Below, piece after piece: positions 9,314-18,627 of a stretch of 22,245 bases of DNA (its first letter is position 1; each line of letters starts with the position of its first letter). The DNA comes from Chara braunii. Lineage: Eukaryota > Streptophyta > Charophyceae > Charales > Characeae. A program made the position numbers and the translations under genes. Under the pieces are notes generated by a model that was not told where the DNA came from, did no database searches, and worked only from the letters and a program-made list of their open reading frames with translations. The DNA lies in assembly GCA_003427395.1 (NCBI GenBank), contig BFEA01000042.1, positions 465,787 through 488,031 on the forward strand, given 5' to 3'.

Positions 9314-9433
9314 AACCAACGCTCAAGCATGGCTCCTTACTTACAGAACAAACGTGCAAAAAGGGCACATTTGGAAAACAAACGAGCAAAAAAGGCACAT
9401 TCGCAACATAAATCCGCAAAAGACAACTCCGGA
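9314..9433. repeat. 30-bp minisatellite, about 4 diverged units
   Basis: The clearest units start at 9347 (AACAAACGTGCAAAAAGGGC) and 9377 (AACAAACGAGCAAAAAAGGC). A weaker one starts at 9405 and an older one near 9314. The period preserves reading frame and gives decapeptide-like repeats on both strands, so coding is not demonstrated. An AAAGTACAG triplication follows at 9439-9464. Confidence 0.65.
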
Positions 9434-9494
9434 TGTACAGAAAAGTACAGAAAAGTACAGAAAGTAAGAAAGAAGGGAAAAATGCCCATTTATT

Positions 9495-9612
9495 TTTTAA
9501 AAAAGGGCAACGGCCGCGACAGGTAATTCAGAATGGTTCCATTCTGTTCATCTGTTTGTATCTGGATTCGAACTTGAGTCTGTATCTCAAAAGAGTTCAT
9601 GCCTGTGTACCG
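9495..9612 (-). mobile_element. tRNA-derived SINE, 5'-truncated copy
   Basis: On the minus strand it contains CAAGTTCGAATCCAGATACA (box B), then CAGATGAACAGAAT, then GTCGCGGCCGTTGCCCTTTT. These match the SINE at 11468-11618. The A-box end is missing. Confidence 0.7.
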
Positions 9613-9681
9613 ATGCCCATTTATATCTTTTCTTGTGGTTCTTGTGGTTTACTTTTTGTATCTTCGGGGCAACTTTTGCGC

Positions 9682-9705
9682 ACTCATGAAAAAAAAAAAA
9701 AAAAA
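9682..9705. repeat. Poly-A tract
   Basis: Seventeen A residues at 9689-9705. No element boundary could be tied to it. Confidence 0.7.
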
Positions 9706-10345
9706 GAAACTGTTCGAAAAAATGCATCCAAGCATCCCTCGAACACGACACACCCCACCGGACCCTAAAGCTAGCTTGTATACATTCAACATTTTCAGTG
9801 TTTTGCCTAGACTGCATTTTGAAACTCAAACCGTGCCTACGCCCTAGTTTTTCCTAAATCTTTTCTGTGGTTCTTTTCACTTTAAAGTGTAAAGTCGTAA
9901 AACACCACTACCTTTCCCGGGCAACGCCGAGAATCAAAAGTGCAACAATACGAAGACTTCCGATGAACAGTGCTACAGAACCAAAATGGTTGGCGTCGCC
10001 AGCCAAAAAAAAGAAAAAGCCGTCAGGACGGTCTGACAAAGCTTTGGCATGAAAGGTGAATCCGGCTCAGCAAAAAGAGCATCGGGGAGGTCGTGGTTCG
10101 TTGGTGGTTTAATCTTTCGATTCTCTTTTTGTTTTTTGTCCCTTTTTTTTCCAGATGCCACAGCCCCTGCATATAAGTAGTGGTTGGGTTCGATGTGACT
10201 ACACCCTCGTCTGCTATGAAAGCACACTTACAGCCTGTAGAGTGCGGTACATATGATGAAAAGAAAAGCCAAGGGGGGAAGTGGATGCGAGTTAAAAGGA
10301 TAGCCAGACCTTGGAGACAAAAAAGAAAGAGTCCGGTGCGGAAAG

Positions 10346-10560
10346 GATGATGAACAGGCAAACACAATGAAGAATGCTGAAAGCAACAATCATCACGGCG
10401 GCTTCTGCTATTACCCATGGCCACAAAACAACTTGACAAAAAACTAGCTTCTTGATGATAGAACGGCGAACGAAATGCAGAATACCCAAAACAGCAACCA
10501 ACACAACGGCTTTTCGTACTACCCATGGCCACAAAATCATCTTCAAAAAAAATAGCATAT
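10346..10560. repeat. Tandem duplication, 108-bp unit
   Basis: Units at 10346-10453 and 10454-10560 share GATGATRGAAC, GAATGCTGAAA/GAATACCCAAA, ACGGC, CTACCCATGGCCACAAAA and a final AAAAAA. The 108-bp period is a multiple of three. Minus-strand frames therefore carry two 36-residue hydrophobic repeats, each with an LWPWV motif. Both of two overlapping frames stay open, so coding is undecided. Confidence 0.75.
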
Positions 10561-11046
10561 GTTGTTCGGAGGTCGAGATAAAGGAGCCACTCAGCAAAGT
10601 GCATCGCAGGTCGTCAGGTAGCGTATTTACCTGAACACAAGCGTGCTACATCTGTGTGTGGGGGTTGGGAAAAAAAATGGGGAAAGGAGCGGCAGTCCTC
10701 TGCACATCATTAGGTTGCAGACTACATTCCACTCCATTCACACTGACTCTGACAGTGTGAGGCGTTGACCGACTGCCCCGCCCCTCCTCTTGGGGATAAT
10801 ATACCCACTTCGGGACGATATACCCACCCAGCCTAGCCTTCGCAGCGCAACAGACAGCATTGAACATACCTTTCTCAGCCATCTACCTAATTAGTAGTAA
10901 TGACGGGTGTAGTATCCTGTTGCACTTGCCTCTCTGATCAGTTCAATATCTGATCTGTGGTTCCCGCTCGGCGGCCACAAAAAACAGAGAAAAAAAAGAA
11001 CGGTACACAAATGGAGCTGCTAATGAATAGGTCATGGGTGCAAAAA

Positions 11047-11092
11047 AATCCTGCTGGAATCACATTGATGCACTAAGGTTAGGAGTTACCCC
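11047..11092 (+). repeat. Dispersed repeat R2, copy 1
   Basis: AATCCTGCTGGAATCACATT followed by GATGCACTAAGGTTAGGAG matches 12696-12742 at about 36 of 46 positions. Confidence 0.6.
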
Positions 11093-11101
11093 CTCCTAGG
11101 G

Positions 11102-11139
11102 GAAAAAAAAAAACAAACAAACAAACAAACAAACAAACA
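11102..11139. repeat. Poly-A and (CAAA)n microsatellite
   Basis: Twelve A residues followed by seven CAAA units. Confidence 0.9.
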
Positions 11140-11198
11140 GGAAGGTATACTTTACATGCATGCTTACCTGTGATGCGTATGCAGTTCAACCAGCATTC

Positions 11199-11270
11199 TT
11201 TTCTTTTTTTCTTTTTCTTTTTCTTTTTTCTTTTTTTTTTTCTTTTTACTTTTTTCTTTTTTCTTTTTTT
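11199..11270. repeat. Polypyrimidine (TTTTTC)n tract
   Basis: T/C-only sequence abutting the SINE that follows. Read on the minus strand it is that SINE's A-rich 3' tail. Confidence 0.8.
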
Positions 11271-11350
11271 AAGGGCTTGTATCTGGATTCGAACTCAGGT
11301 CTGTACGTCAACACTTCATGGCGTGCACCAACTGAGCTAGGCCCGTTGGT
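11271..11350 (-). mobile_element. tRNA-derived SINE head with A-rich tail
   Basis: On the minus strand box A is TAGCTCAGTTGG (11339-11328) and box B is GAGTTCGAATCC (11296-11285), with tRNA-like spacing. Both are near-consensus Pol III promoter elements. The body is missing: the head joins the GAAAAA-rich tail directly. An anticodon cannot be assigned. Confidence 0.8.
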
Positions 11351-11433
11351 AGATGGACTTTATTTGGGTGCAAAATGGTGTATACAATGGGAAAGGAGTG
11401 GGGAGTCCTCTGCACACATAGCTGCATAATTCA

Positions 11434-11618
11434 TTATTCTTTTTCTTCTTTTTTCTTCTTTCTTTGTTGGGAAAGGGCGACAGCCTTGAGATATCATCAT
11501 GGAATTGACCGGCCTCACTAAGAATCATTTTATTCTGGTCATCTGATTGTCTCTGGATTCGAACCTGGATCTGTATTTCAACAGTTTGTGGGTGTACCAA
11601 CTGCGCTAGGCCCGTTGG
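11434..11618 (-). mobile_element. tRNA-derived SINE, near full length
   Basis: The minus-strand element starts with CCAACGGGCC at 11618. Box A is TAGCGCAGTTGG (11608-11597) and box B is AGGTTCGAATCC (11566-11555). The body runs through CAGATGACCAGAAT, GATATCTCAAGG and GTCGCCCTTTCCC to an A-rich tail at 11467-11434. No target-site duplication was found. A 30-bp-spaced duplication of GTGTACCTGA lies just outside (11618 and 11648). Confidence 0.82.
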
Positions 11619-11751
11619 TGTACCTGACGGTTCTGACGGAGACAATAGTGTACCTGAAGATTCTGAATCTGTGTCAGTGGAAAACTGGTGGTCACAGCGC
11701 ACTGACGTTCCTCCAGAGTGGGAGAAGACTCAGAAGAATATAGCTTAGTTC

Positions 11752-12055
11752 TAGGCTACCAGAGTGGCCCGGGTCCACTTGCCCGGCCGGGCCAAAAAGA
11801 AACAAATAAACAAATAAACAAATAAACAAATAAACAAATAAAAAATAAAAAAATAAAAAATAAATTGGTAAAGAATTTCGATGTGACCCTGAGGCAGAAG
11901 TTGTTCAGTTTATTGTTATGCATAACATAGTTTTTTTTTCGGATTTTTTGGAGTGTTTTTCTTTTTTTTTGGAAGGGCTGGGACCTTCCCTAGTCCTTGC
12001 ACGGTCGGGCCGCCCGGGAAAATAGGGGGACCCGGGCGGCCCGGCTGGTAGCCTA
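11752..12055. repeat. Imperfect inverted repeat bracketing A-rich DNA
   Basis: CTAGGCTACCAG...CCCGGGTCC at 11752-11780 is the inverse of GGGACCCGGG...CTGGTAGCCTAG at 12026-12055. Between them lie an (AAATAAAC)n/(AAAT)n tract (11800-11862) and T-rich sequence. This may be a foldback element. Confidence 0.55.
12007..12042. repeat. Perfect 12-bp GC hairpin
   Basis: GGGCCGCCCGGG (12007-12018) and CCCGGGCGGCCC (12031-12042) are exact reverse complements around a 12-nt loop. It would be a very stable structure in RNA or single-stranded DNA. Confidence 0.85.
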
Positions 12056-12076
12056 GGCTTATATATATATATATAT

Positions 12077-12200
12077 TTCAGCCTCCTGATGAGTCGGTGA
12101 AACTCCGACGAAACAGTTTGTCACAGCCCCTCGTTTGTTGTCCTCTTCTCTCTCTCTGCCTACGGTTTTACCGGGCATTTCTGTTTGTGACGATATATAT
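12077..12200 (+). mobile_element. Hammerhead repeat, copy A (5'-truncated)
   Basis: Plus-sense copy that starts at TTCAGCC right after a (TA)n tract. It contains CUGAUGA (12086-12092), stem II GTCGG/CCGAC and GAAACAG, then the body (CCCCTCGTTTGTTGTCC, a TC tract, GCCTACGG, ACCGGGCA) and the 3' end TGTGACGATATATAT. The GUU cleavage site and the 5' strands of stems I and III are missing, so it cannot cleave itself. It starts 5 nt after the site at which an intact copy would cut. With copy B it forms a palindrome. Confidence 0.88.
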
Positions 12201-12210
12201 TATATATCAT

Positions 12211-12333
12211 ATATATCGTCACAAATAGAACTGCCCGGTAAACCGTAGGCAGAGAGAGAGAAGAGGACAACAAACGAGGGGCTGTGACAAACTGTTTCGT
12301 CGGAGTTTCACCAACTCATCAGGAGGCTGAACC
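12211..12333 (-). mobile_element. Hammerhead repeat, copy B (5'-truncated)
   Basis: Minus-sense copy, tail-to-tail with copy A across a short TA-rich centre, and head-to-tail with copy C. It starts at GGTTCAGCC immediately after copy C's TGACGATATATAT, which is 3 nt past the predicted cleavage point. Stem II carries a U·G wobble (GTTGG/CCGAC). There is no cleavage site. Confidence 0.86.
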
Positions 12334-12535
12334 ATATATATCGTCACAAACAGATCTGCCCGGTAAACCGTAGGCAGAGAGAGAGAAGAGGACAACAAAC
12401 GAGGGGCTGTGACTGTTTCGTCGGAGTTTCACCGACTCATCAGGAGGCTGAACCCTAACAGTCTGCAGAATCCCCTCACTGATTACACTGTAAATGATAA
12501 TCTACCTTGACCAAAATCAAAGTAGACTATCACTC
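12334..12535 (-). mobile_element. Hammerhead repeat, copy C (with upstream stem-loop)
   Basis: Full-length minus-sense copy. From its 5' end it has a 38-nt stem-loop (12532-12495), a conserved spacer, the hammerhead region (12463-12411), the body and the 3' end TGTGACGATATAT. The stem-loop pairs 16 bp, including two G·U wobbles, around a 6-nt loop. The spacer and stem-loop are shared with copy D. Confidence 0.88.
12411..12463 (-). ncRNA. Type III hammerhead ribozyme, copy C (damaged stem I)
   Basis: Stem III GACUGU/ACAGUC pairs over 6 bp. The core has CUGAUGA, GUCGG/CCGAC and GAA. Relative to copy D, one G is missing just after the cleavage triplet (GUU-AGGG instead of GUU-GAGGG), so stem I has a mismatch at its base. 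Four bases after ACAG are also deleted. Activity is therefore doubtful. Confidence 0.7.
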
Positions 12536-12593
12536 ACCCACACCAGATGGAAAACTCTACAGACTAAGTTACTAAAAAAAAAAAAAGGAACAG

Positions 12594-12650
12594 GATGTTT
12601 ACAGTCTTTGGAAATGCGACAATTCAAAATTGTCGCATTCGGAAAACATC
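12594..12650. repeat. Foldback with perfect 12-bp inner stem
   Basis: AATGCGACAATT (12613-12624) and AATTGTCGCATT (12628-12639) are exact inverse repeats around the loop CAA. An outer pair, GATGTTT and AAACATC, extends the structure with an unpaired interval. It may be a small foldback element. Confidence 0.75.
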
Positions 12651-12695
12651 AACATGAATCATGACCTAGCCCATGTGGCTGAGTTTGTACTGTCG

Positions 12696-12742
12696 AATCT
12701 TGGTGGAATCAGATGGATGCGATAAGGTTAGGGGATATACCG
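12696..12742 (+). repeat. Dispersed repeat R2, copy 2
   Basis: Direct copy of 11047-11092. The conserved blocks are TGGAATCA and AAGGTTAGG. Confidence 0.6.
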
Positions 12743-12794
12743 TCCTTTCTACAAAGATACCCCCCTTTCCAAAAAGAAGCCAAATAGCTCCAAG

Positions 12795-13140
12795 AAGCGA
12801 AATAGCTCAGTTGGTTGAGCACATAAGTGGTGCTCACGAGGTCGTGGGTTTGATACCCAAAGTCGTCCTTTCGATTCCCGCGGCCTCCTGGGGTATGCTT
12901 CGGGTTCACCAGCAGAGATGACTGGCTTGGGCCTCCTGGCTGGTTTGTGCAAGCGATTGTGGCCATCTTTCCAGCCTATGCCAGGTGTTAGGATCTTGGG
13001 TTCTGCTCCCCCAACAGAGCAGAATGAGGCCCATAGTCCACAGGGCCGCCCAGATTGTGTGCATAGATAGATAGGCTTCACTGAAAAACGCAACTGGACA
13101 AGGAGTAGACAGGTAAGGTGGGAGAGATATAGCTTGTGGT
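12795..13140 (+). mobile_element. Ile-like tRNA-derived SINE (second type)
   Basis: Box A TAGCTCAGTTGG (12803-12814) and box B GGTTTGATACC (12847-12857) are 44 bases apart, as in a tRNA. The D-arm GCTC/GAGC pairs and the T-arm nearly does. GAGGTCGTGGGTTTGAT resembles eukaryotic tRNA-Ile. No acceptor or anticodon stem forms, so it is not a working tRNA. The body has no similarity to the SINEs at 8170 and 11468. The 3' boundary is a guess. Confidence 0.6.
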
Positions 13141-13170
13141 CCATAGATGAAGAGCATCATTTCAGGCTAC

Positions 13171-13271
13171 CTTCTTCACCCGAATAGGAAGGCCGGTCAT
13201 TGTAGCTGCATTTGGTCCAACTGTCAGTCCAGATACAGCGATAATGACCGGGCGTTCTATTCAGGTGAAGA
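13171..13271. mobile_element. Foldback (MITE-like) element
   Basis: The left arm CTTCACCCGAATAGG...CCGGTCATT and the right arm AATGACCGGGCGTTCTATTC...GGTGAAG are inverse repeats (about 24 of 28 matching) around a spacer with CAGTCCAGATACAG. Related halves occur at 21173-21236 and 21479-21540. No transposase is present. Confidence 0.6.
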
Positions 13272-13272
13272 C

Positions 13273-13295
13273 AGTAGGTAGGTAGGTAGGTAGTG
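13273..13295. repeat. (GTAG)n microsatellite
   Basis: Five GTAG/TAGG units just after the foldback element. Confidence 0.8.
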
Positions 13296-14443
13296 GGAGG
13301 TACATTGAGAGAAGAAGGTAGGTTAGTTTTTTTTTGTTTTTTTTTTTTAACAGAAGTGAAAAACAGTGTGAATCATGACACGAACCACGTCACAGTTGTT
13401 GTCCTACAATTCCCAGAGTTCATTGGCATGAACAAGGACGATATAGTGGCCGGGTTCATACACAACATACAGGCAGATTGGCAGGCATTTCCAACCTCCA
13501 GGACTTTCAACAGTACAGCATCCTACGTTAAATTTTGAACCGCCAGTTCCGTTCACACGAGCCTAGGTTAACGAAGTTACCTTCCTAGGCTAGCAAGCCT
13601 GAGACTGCACCTTCTCACAATGTGGCCTGCCGCATTCACTACGGACCCAGCGGGCCCGAAACCAAAAGCGCTTACCCCGTAGAGACCAGTAAGACCCCTT
13701 TCCTGCTTCCGGTGAACTAGAACTGGCGGTATGAAAAACAGCCGTCCACAACCACAAACAAACCCCCTCTGCGGCGTCCAAGTTCGGGTGGCGGGTAGGA
13801 AAAAAATGGACCTACAAGTACCAGTGAAAAAGGAAAAGGGGGAAAAAGGTGGAGGGAGACTGTGGAAAACAGCAAAGATTCGCCGCCACAATTCAATTCT
13901 CCGTCTGAAGTTTTTGCGCTTTTCCCAAAAAGATGAGCGGCAAATCTATGAGCCTGATTGTCTTTCAGAAACATCGTTAAAAGTTTAATCGCTCAAATTT
14001 GTGGGCCCCCGCCGGCAATCCCCTCAGCCAGTAGGCCAACCGCCCGCCCCTGCACCCCCTGCGTCGCAGAGGACTCACTGGCATGTCAATTTCACAGGGT
14101 GGTGGCCTGACCAAAACTTGCCCCATTTGAAATGGAGGTCGTGCTCTCAACGTACTTGCCCGCATGCGGCCATCTCTATACGTACAGCACCAAAATTTGT
14201 TGGTTCCGTAATAGAGGCTCAACCACTTTGGCAGTTTGAGTTTACCTATTGACTTTCCCAAGCCTGCGGGAGGGTAGTGCCAAACGTTCTGCGCCCGGGT
14301 CCAGCAGGGAGCAAAAAACATGCATGCTTTGCCGCCACAATTTTTTCGGCAATCCAGATTTTTTTCTTTCCTATTTTTCTCAAGTTCTCCCTGACGACAT
14401 TAGCACGCACTCTATCTACGCACCTGGTTCTTTTTCAGATTTT
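13296..14443. other. No recognised gene
   Basis: Open frames of up to about 114 codons occur on both strands and overlap; none matches a family I know. No repeat stands out. Confidence 0.45.
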
Positions 14444-14463
14444 TTTCATCGCATACTATGGTC

Positions 14464-14494
<31 letters not shown>

Positions 14495-14604
14495 CACCAA
14501 AGTCGGCGCACTCAAATTATTTGTTTCATCGCATACTATGGCCGCCCAAAAAAAAAAAAAAAAAAAAAAAGTTAAAGAAACACCAAAGTCGGCGCACTCA
14601 AATT
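14444..14604. repeat. Tandem duplication of about 80 bp with internal poly-A
   Basis: TTTCATCGCATACTATGG begins at 14444 and at 14524. Each is followed by a long A tract (14467-14494 and 14548-14570) and then CACCAAAGTCGGCGCACTCA. The nearly identical flanks show a recent duplication. Confidence 0.85.
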
Positions 14605-14659
14605 TCGCGCACTAACAAATCGCCCCCCTCCGCCTGGGGGAATGGGCCCGCCGTCAGCA

Positions 14660-14680
14660 CATAAGCTGCTGCAGCTTATG
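14660..14680. repeat. Perfect palindrome, 10-bp arms
   Basis: CATAAGCTGC, one T, then GCAGCTTATG. Confidence 0.8.
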
Positions 14681-15056
14681 GATTTCATCGGTAGCAGCGG
14701 TGGTTCAAGGCCTCTAAGCACAGAATATCAGCAGTGGGTGATCGAGCAACAAGCCCACAGACGGCACACTGAGAGATACTTTTCAAAAACAACAGCAACA
14801 AGCCCACAGACTGACATTTTCTGTAATTGTCAAATACTGAAAAAAACGCCAGTGCATTCACGAAGCAATTGTGGAAGAATAGCAGACAAGAAGAATTTGA
14901 ACAACAAGGAGATAGCCTGCTGAGACTTTTCCCTTTTACCTTTTTGTTTTAGGTGGAACAAGGTTGCCTTTCCTGTTTTCCTTCTACTTCTCTTTTTTTT
15001 TTTTTTTTTTTTTTTTTAATTCAATAAGTCATCTTCTCGTCATCGGGGGACACCTG
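14681..15056. other. No recognised gene; poly-T tract
   Basis: Contains a repeated AACAAGCCCACAGAC (14749 and 14798) and a T tract of about 26 bases at 14992-15017. Confidence 0.5.
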
Positions 15057-15129
15057 TATATATATTGTCACAAGAAAATATCAGAGCACAAAAACGAGAA
15101 AAAGGAAAAAGAAAAAAAAACAAGGAAAA
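15057..15129 (-). repeat. Dispersed repeat R3, copy 1, sharing the TA-tailed 3' end
   Basis: On the minus strand it reads through GCTCTGATATTTTCTTGTGAC into AATATATATA. It matches 21682-21748, and its last bases resemble the TGTGACGATATAT end of the hammerhead repeats. Confidence 0.6.
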
Positions 15130-15135
15130 AATGAA

Positions 15136-16651
15136 TTCGTTTTTTTCTTCCTTGCAATTCCCCCTGTTCAGAACCTCTTGTGTACAAGGTCGCCCACGTG
15201 GATGTAGGTTGAGCGGCGGCTGCCCCCACCCCCACGTGTCATATCGACCCACTTGCACACATATAAATATATATTATATATTGGATATATTTATTTTCTC
15301 TCAGTTCTTAACTGGTTTCTGCCATGACATGGAGCATATCCTTTTCATCTTTAACTACCTACCTACCACTACTCCCAAGGCTATACAGCGGACCCCTGCA
15401 AGGATAGCTATGTACCTCGCTTCAGTGAAGGGAGGTTACCTCTCTCGGTGGAGGGTGGTAGTTGCATGTTTGCCCCTTTCCCTAGTGATTTAGGGTGCAG
15501 GGTTGGGGCCGCAAGTGGGGGGCCCAGCTAACACAAGGACCGAGAATTTGCCAGTAGCGGCGCCTCCCTTTTTCATCTTCCCCCACCCCCATCGAGTAAC
15601 AGCATTGTCTACAGCCAACACTCTCCCACACACCACACGCAACCCACTCACACTCGCACTCACACCCGTGTTGGCTAAGGAGCCTACTAATACCGACCAC
15701 GAGGATCCAGCCGACTATCTCAGTTGGCTGGCACCAGGTTTTATTTCCTCTTTCTCTTCTACTTTTTTGTTACAAATGCTATGTCCTCTCCGCGTTTTGA
15801 TCGAGCGGAAAGCGCCCACACCCCCGTCTGCTTTGAGCCGCCAACAATCAGAAATTGGCTTTCCGATGCGTGTGCCCCAGTCAGAGGGGCGCTGGACCCA
15901 GCCCCAGCAGGGCCAAGGGATGCGGAGGCCAGCGGCAATTCAAAAAGAAAAAAAAAAGGCAATTCGGAGAACGTGGCCAAAGTTCTGAAAATTTTGAGGG
16001 CCTGTAGCTTAGATCCTGATCTTAGCAAACACACTGTTAAAAAAAGAAAAAGATAAAAAAAAAGATCCTGATCTTTCCAGAAAATATCTCCATGAACAAA
16101 AAAACTTTCATCCGCGAAACAAATCCTTGCAGCGATTCGGCGCATTTTTCATTTCCCCACTGCCACGTGTAGGCAAAAACAATTCACGCATGGAAAAAAG
16201 CGCTCCATCTTAAACGGTGTTTTGCGCTCAGAAAAAGGCACCAAAAAATCTGAAAGAGATAGTGCCCGTGGATTAGGTGCTGATGTTCCCGAAAACAATA
16301 TAAAAAAAATGAAAAAACGCGTCTAGGACTGCAAAATAAATTTGCGCAGCAGCCTGGCCCGTATCTTTGGTTTTCCTCATTTTTGCCAAAACTGTGCTAC
16401 CAGCAGGCCCGATAAAACAGTGCTACTGGGGGAGTGGTGCTTTAAACCACCACAACGTTCCCAGAGGCCGAAAATGTAACATTCCCATTTCTTCACAGGC
16501 TCGAGGCTACCGGACCCCGATGGCTGGCAGCACCCCGCCAAAATGAAAAAAAAAAGGACACCGTGCTAGCGCGATGGGGGAATCCCCCTCCGCAAAATGA
16601 GGATGAGAGGTAGTGGTAGTTTAACAGCACGTTTGCAGCAGATGGGCGTGT

Positions 16652-16653
<2 letters not shown>
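15136..16653. other. No recognised gene
   Basis: Contains a short AGATCCTGATCTT duplication (16011 and 16063) and several A-rich runs. Overlapping open frames (for example 15503-15988) show low-complexity composition and no recognisable domain. Confidence 0.45.
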
Positions 16654-16727
<74 letters not shown>

Positions 16728-16753
16728 TGTGTGTGAGCGTGTAGGCACTTGCT

Positions 16754-16800
<47 letters not shown>
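16654..16800. repeat. Compound microsatellite (CT)n, (GT)n, (CT)n
   Basis: (CT)n at 16654-16710, (GT)n at 16711-16734 and (CT)n at 16755-16797. Confidence 0.93.
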
Positions 16801-16801
<1 letters not shown>

Positions 16802-16998
16802 TGTGTGTCTGTGTCTGATCATACATTCATTTCATATACGGCCAAAATAAAATGGAACGAAGTGCCTAAATGAGTTGCAAGCCGTTGCTAATACCCAAGA
16901 CATCAAAGATGCATTTTCAAAAGAATCCCGAAACCGCCAACGGCCCCAACCTAGATAACAATAAAGCCCACCAACCTCCCATCATTAGTGCTGCAGAG

Positions 16999-18092
<1,094 letters not shown>

Positions 18093-18190
18093 CTGACGAA
18101 ACCCCGACGTAGACGTCGGTCTGACACAGCCATGCTTCTTTTGTGGATTTGTGTATAGCGAATATTTTGTGGATTTGTGTATAGCGAATA
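18093..18190 (+). repeat. Decayed hammerhead-like repeat H2, copy 1
   Basis: CTGACGA (18093-18099; position 7 of the core tolerates any base) is followed by a 6-bp hairpin CCGACG/CGTCGG and GACACAG. A tail then reads CATGCTTCTTTTGTGG...GTGTATAGCGAATA. The stem I and III 5' strands are absent, so it starts near the core like copies A and E. The tail holds a 26-bp tandem duplication (18139 and 18165) and runs into (CA)n. Confidence 0.45.
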
Positions 18191-18194
18191 TGAC

Positions 18195-18239
<45 letters not shown>

Positions 18240-18319
18240 ACACACGCACACACACATGCACACATGCGAGCACACACACACACACGGGCGCGCGCACACA
18301 CGCACATACACACACACAA

Positions 18320-18355
<36 letters not shown>
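18195..18355. repeat. (CA)n-rich microsatellite
   Basis: (AC)n at 18195-18237, degenerate CA/CG-rich sequence to 18320, then (AC)n to 18355. Confidence 0.92.
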
Positions 18356-18357
<2 letters not shown>

Positions 18358-18627
18358 CTCTCGTGCAGATTGATGCGGCTAGGGTCAGGACCACACTGGC
18401 AGTCGTGCCAGTGGAAATCTCTGGCTAGAGTGGGTTTATCAAACTTCGATGGCTGTGATAGACTAGGTTCGCGGACTTACAGCTGCTCTTGTCAGCGGTT
18501 TGGATCGAGGGTCTGCCAAGGATTACAGCGTTGGTGCATTTGACGAGGACCACGTTTCACAGGAGTGTGTGATAGCTCTCGACAACATGGCGAGTCCTTA
18601 TCTACTCAGTCGTGTGCATCATGGGCA

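Noticed and set aside
10023-10604. 193-residue minus-strand open frame
   Set aside because: It shares the same 108-bp duplication with another open frame, and neither matches a known protein. Kept only as a repeat.
12077-12130. Reading copy A as a self-contained type I hammerhead using downstream UGUC as the cleavage site
   Set aside because: A 3-bp stem III would form, but the flanks that should make stem I (CAGCCUC and ACAGCCCC) are not complementary. The type III fold of copies D and F fits far better.
12795-12870. Functional tRNA-Ile gene
   Set aside because: A and B boxes are good, but the acceptor and anticodon stems do not form; a SINE fits better.
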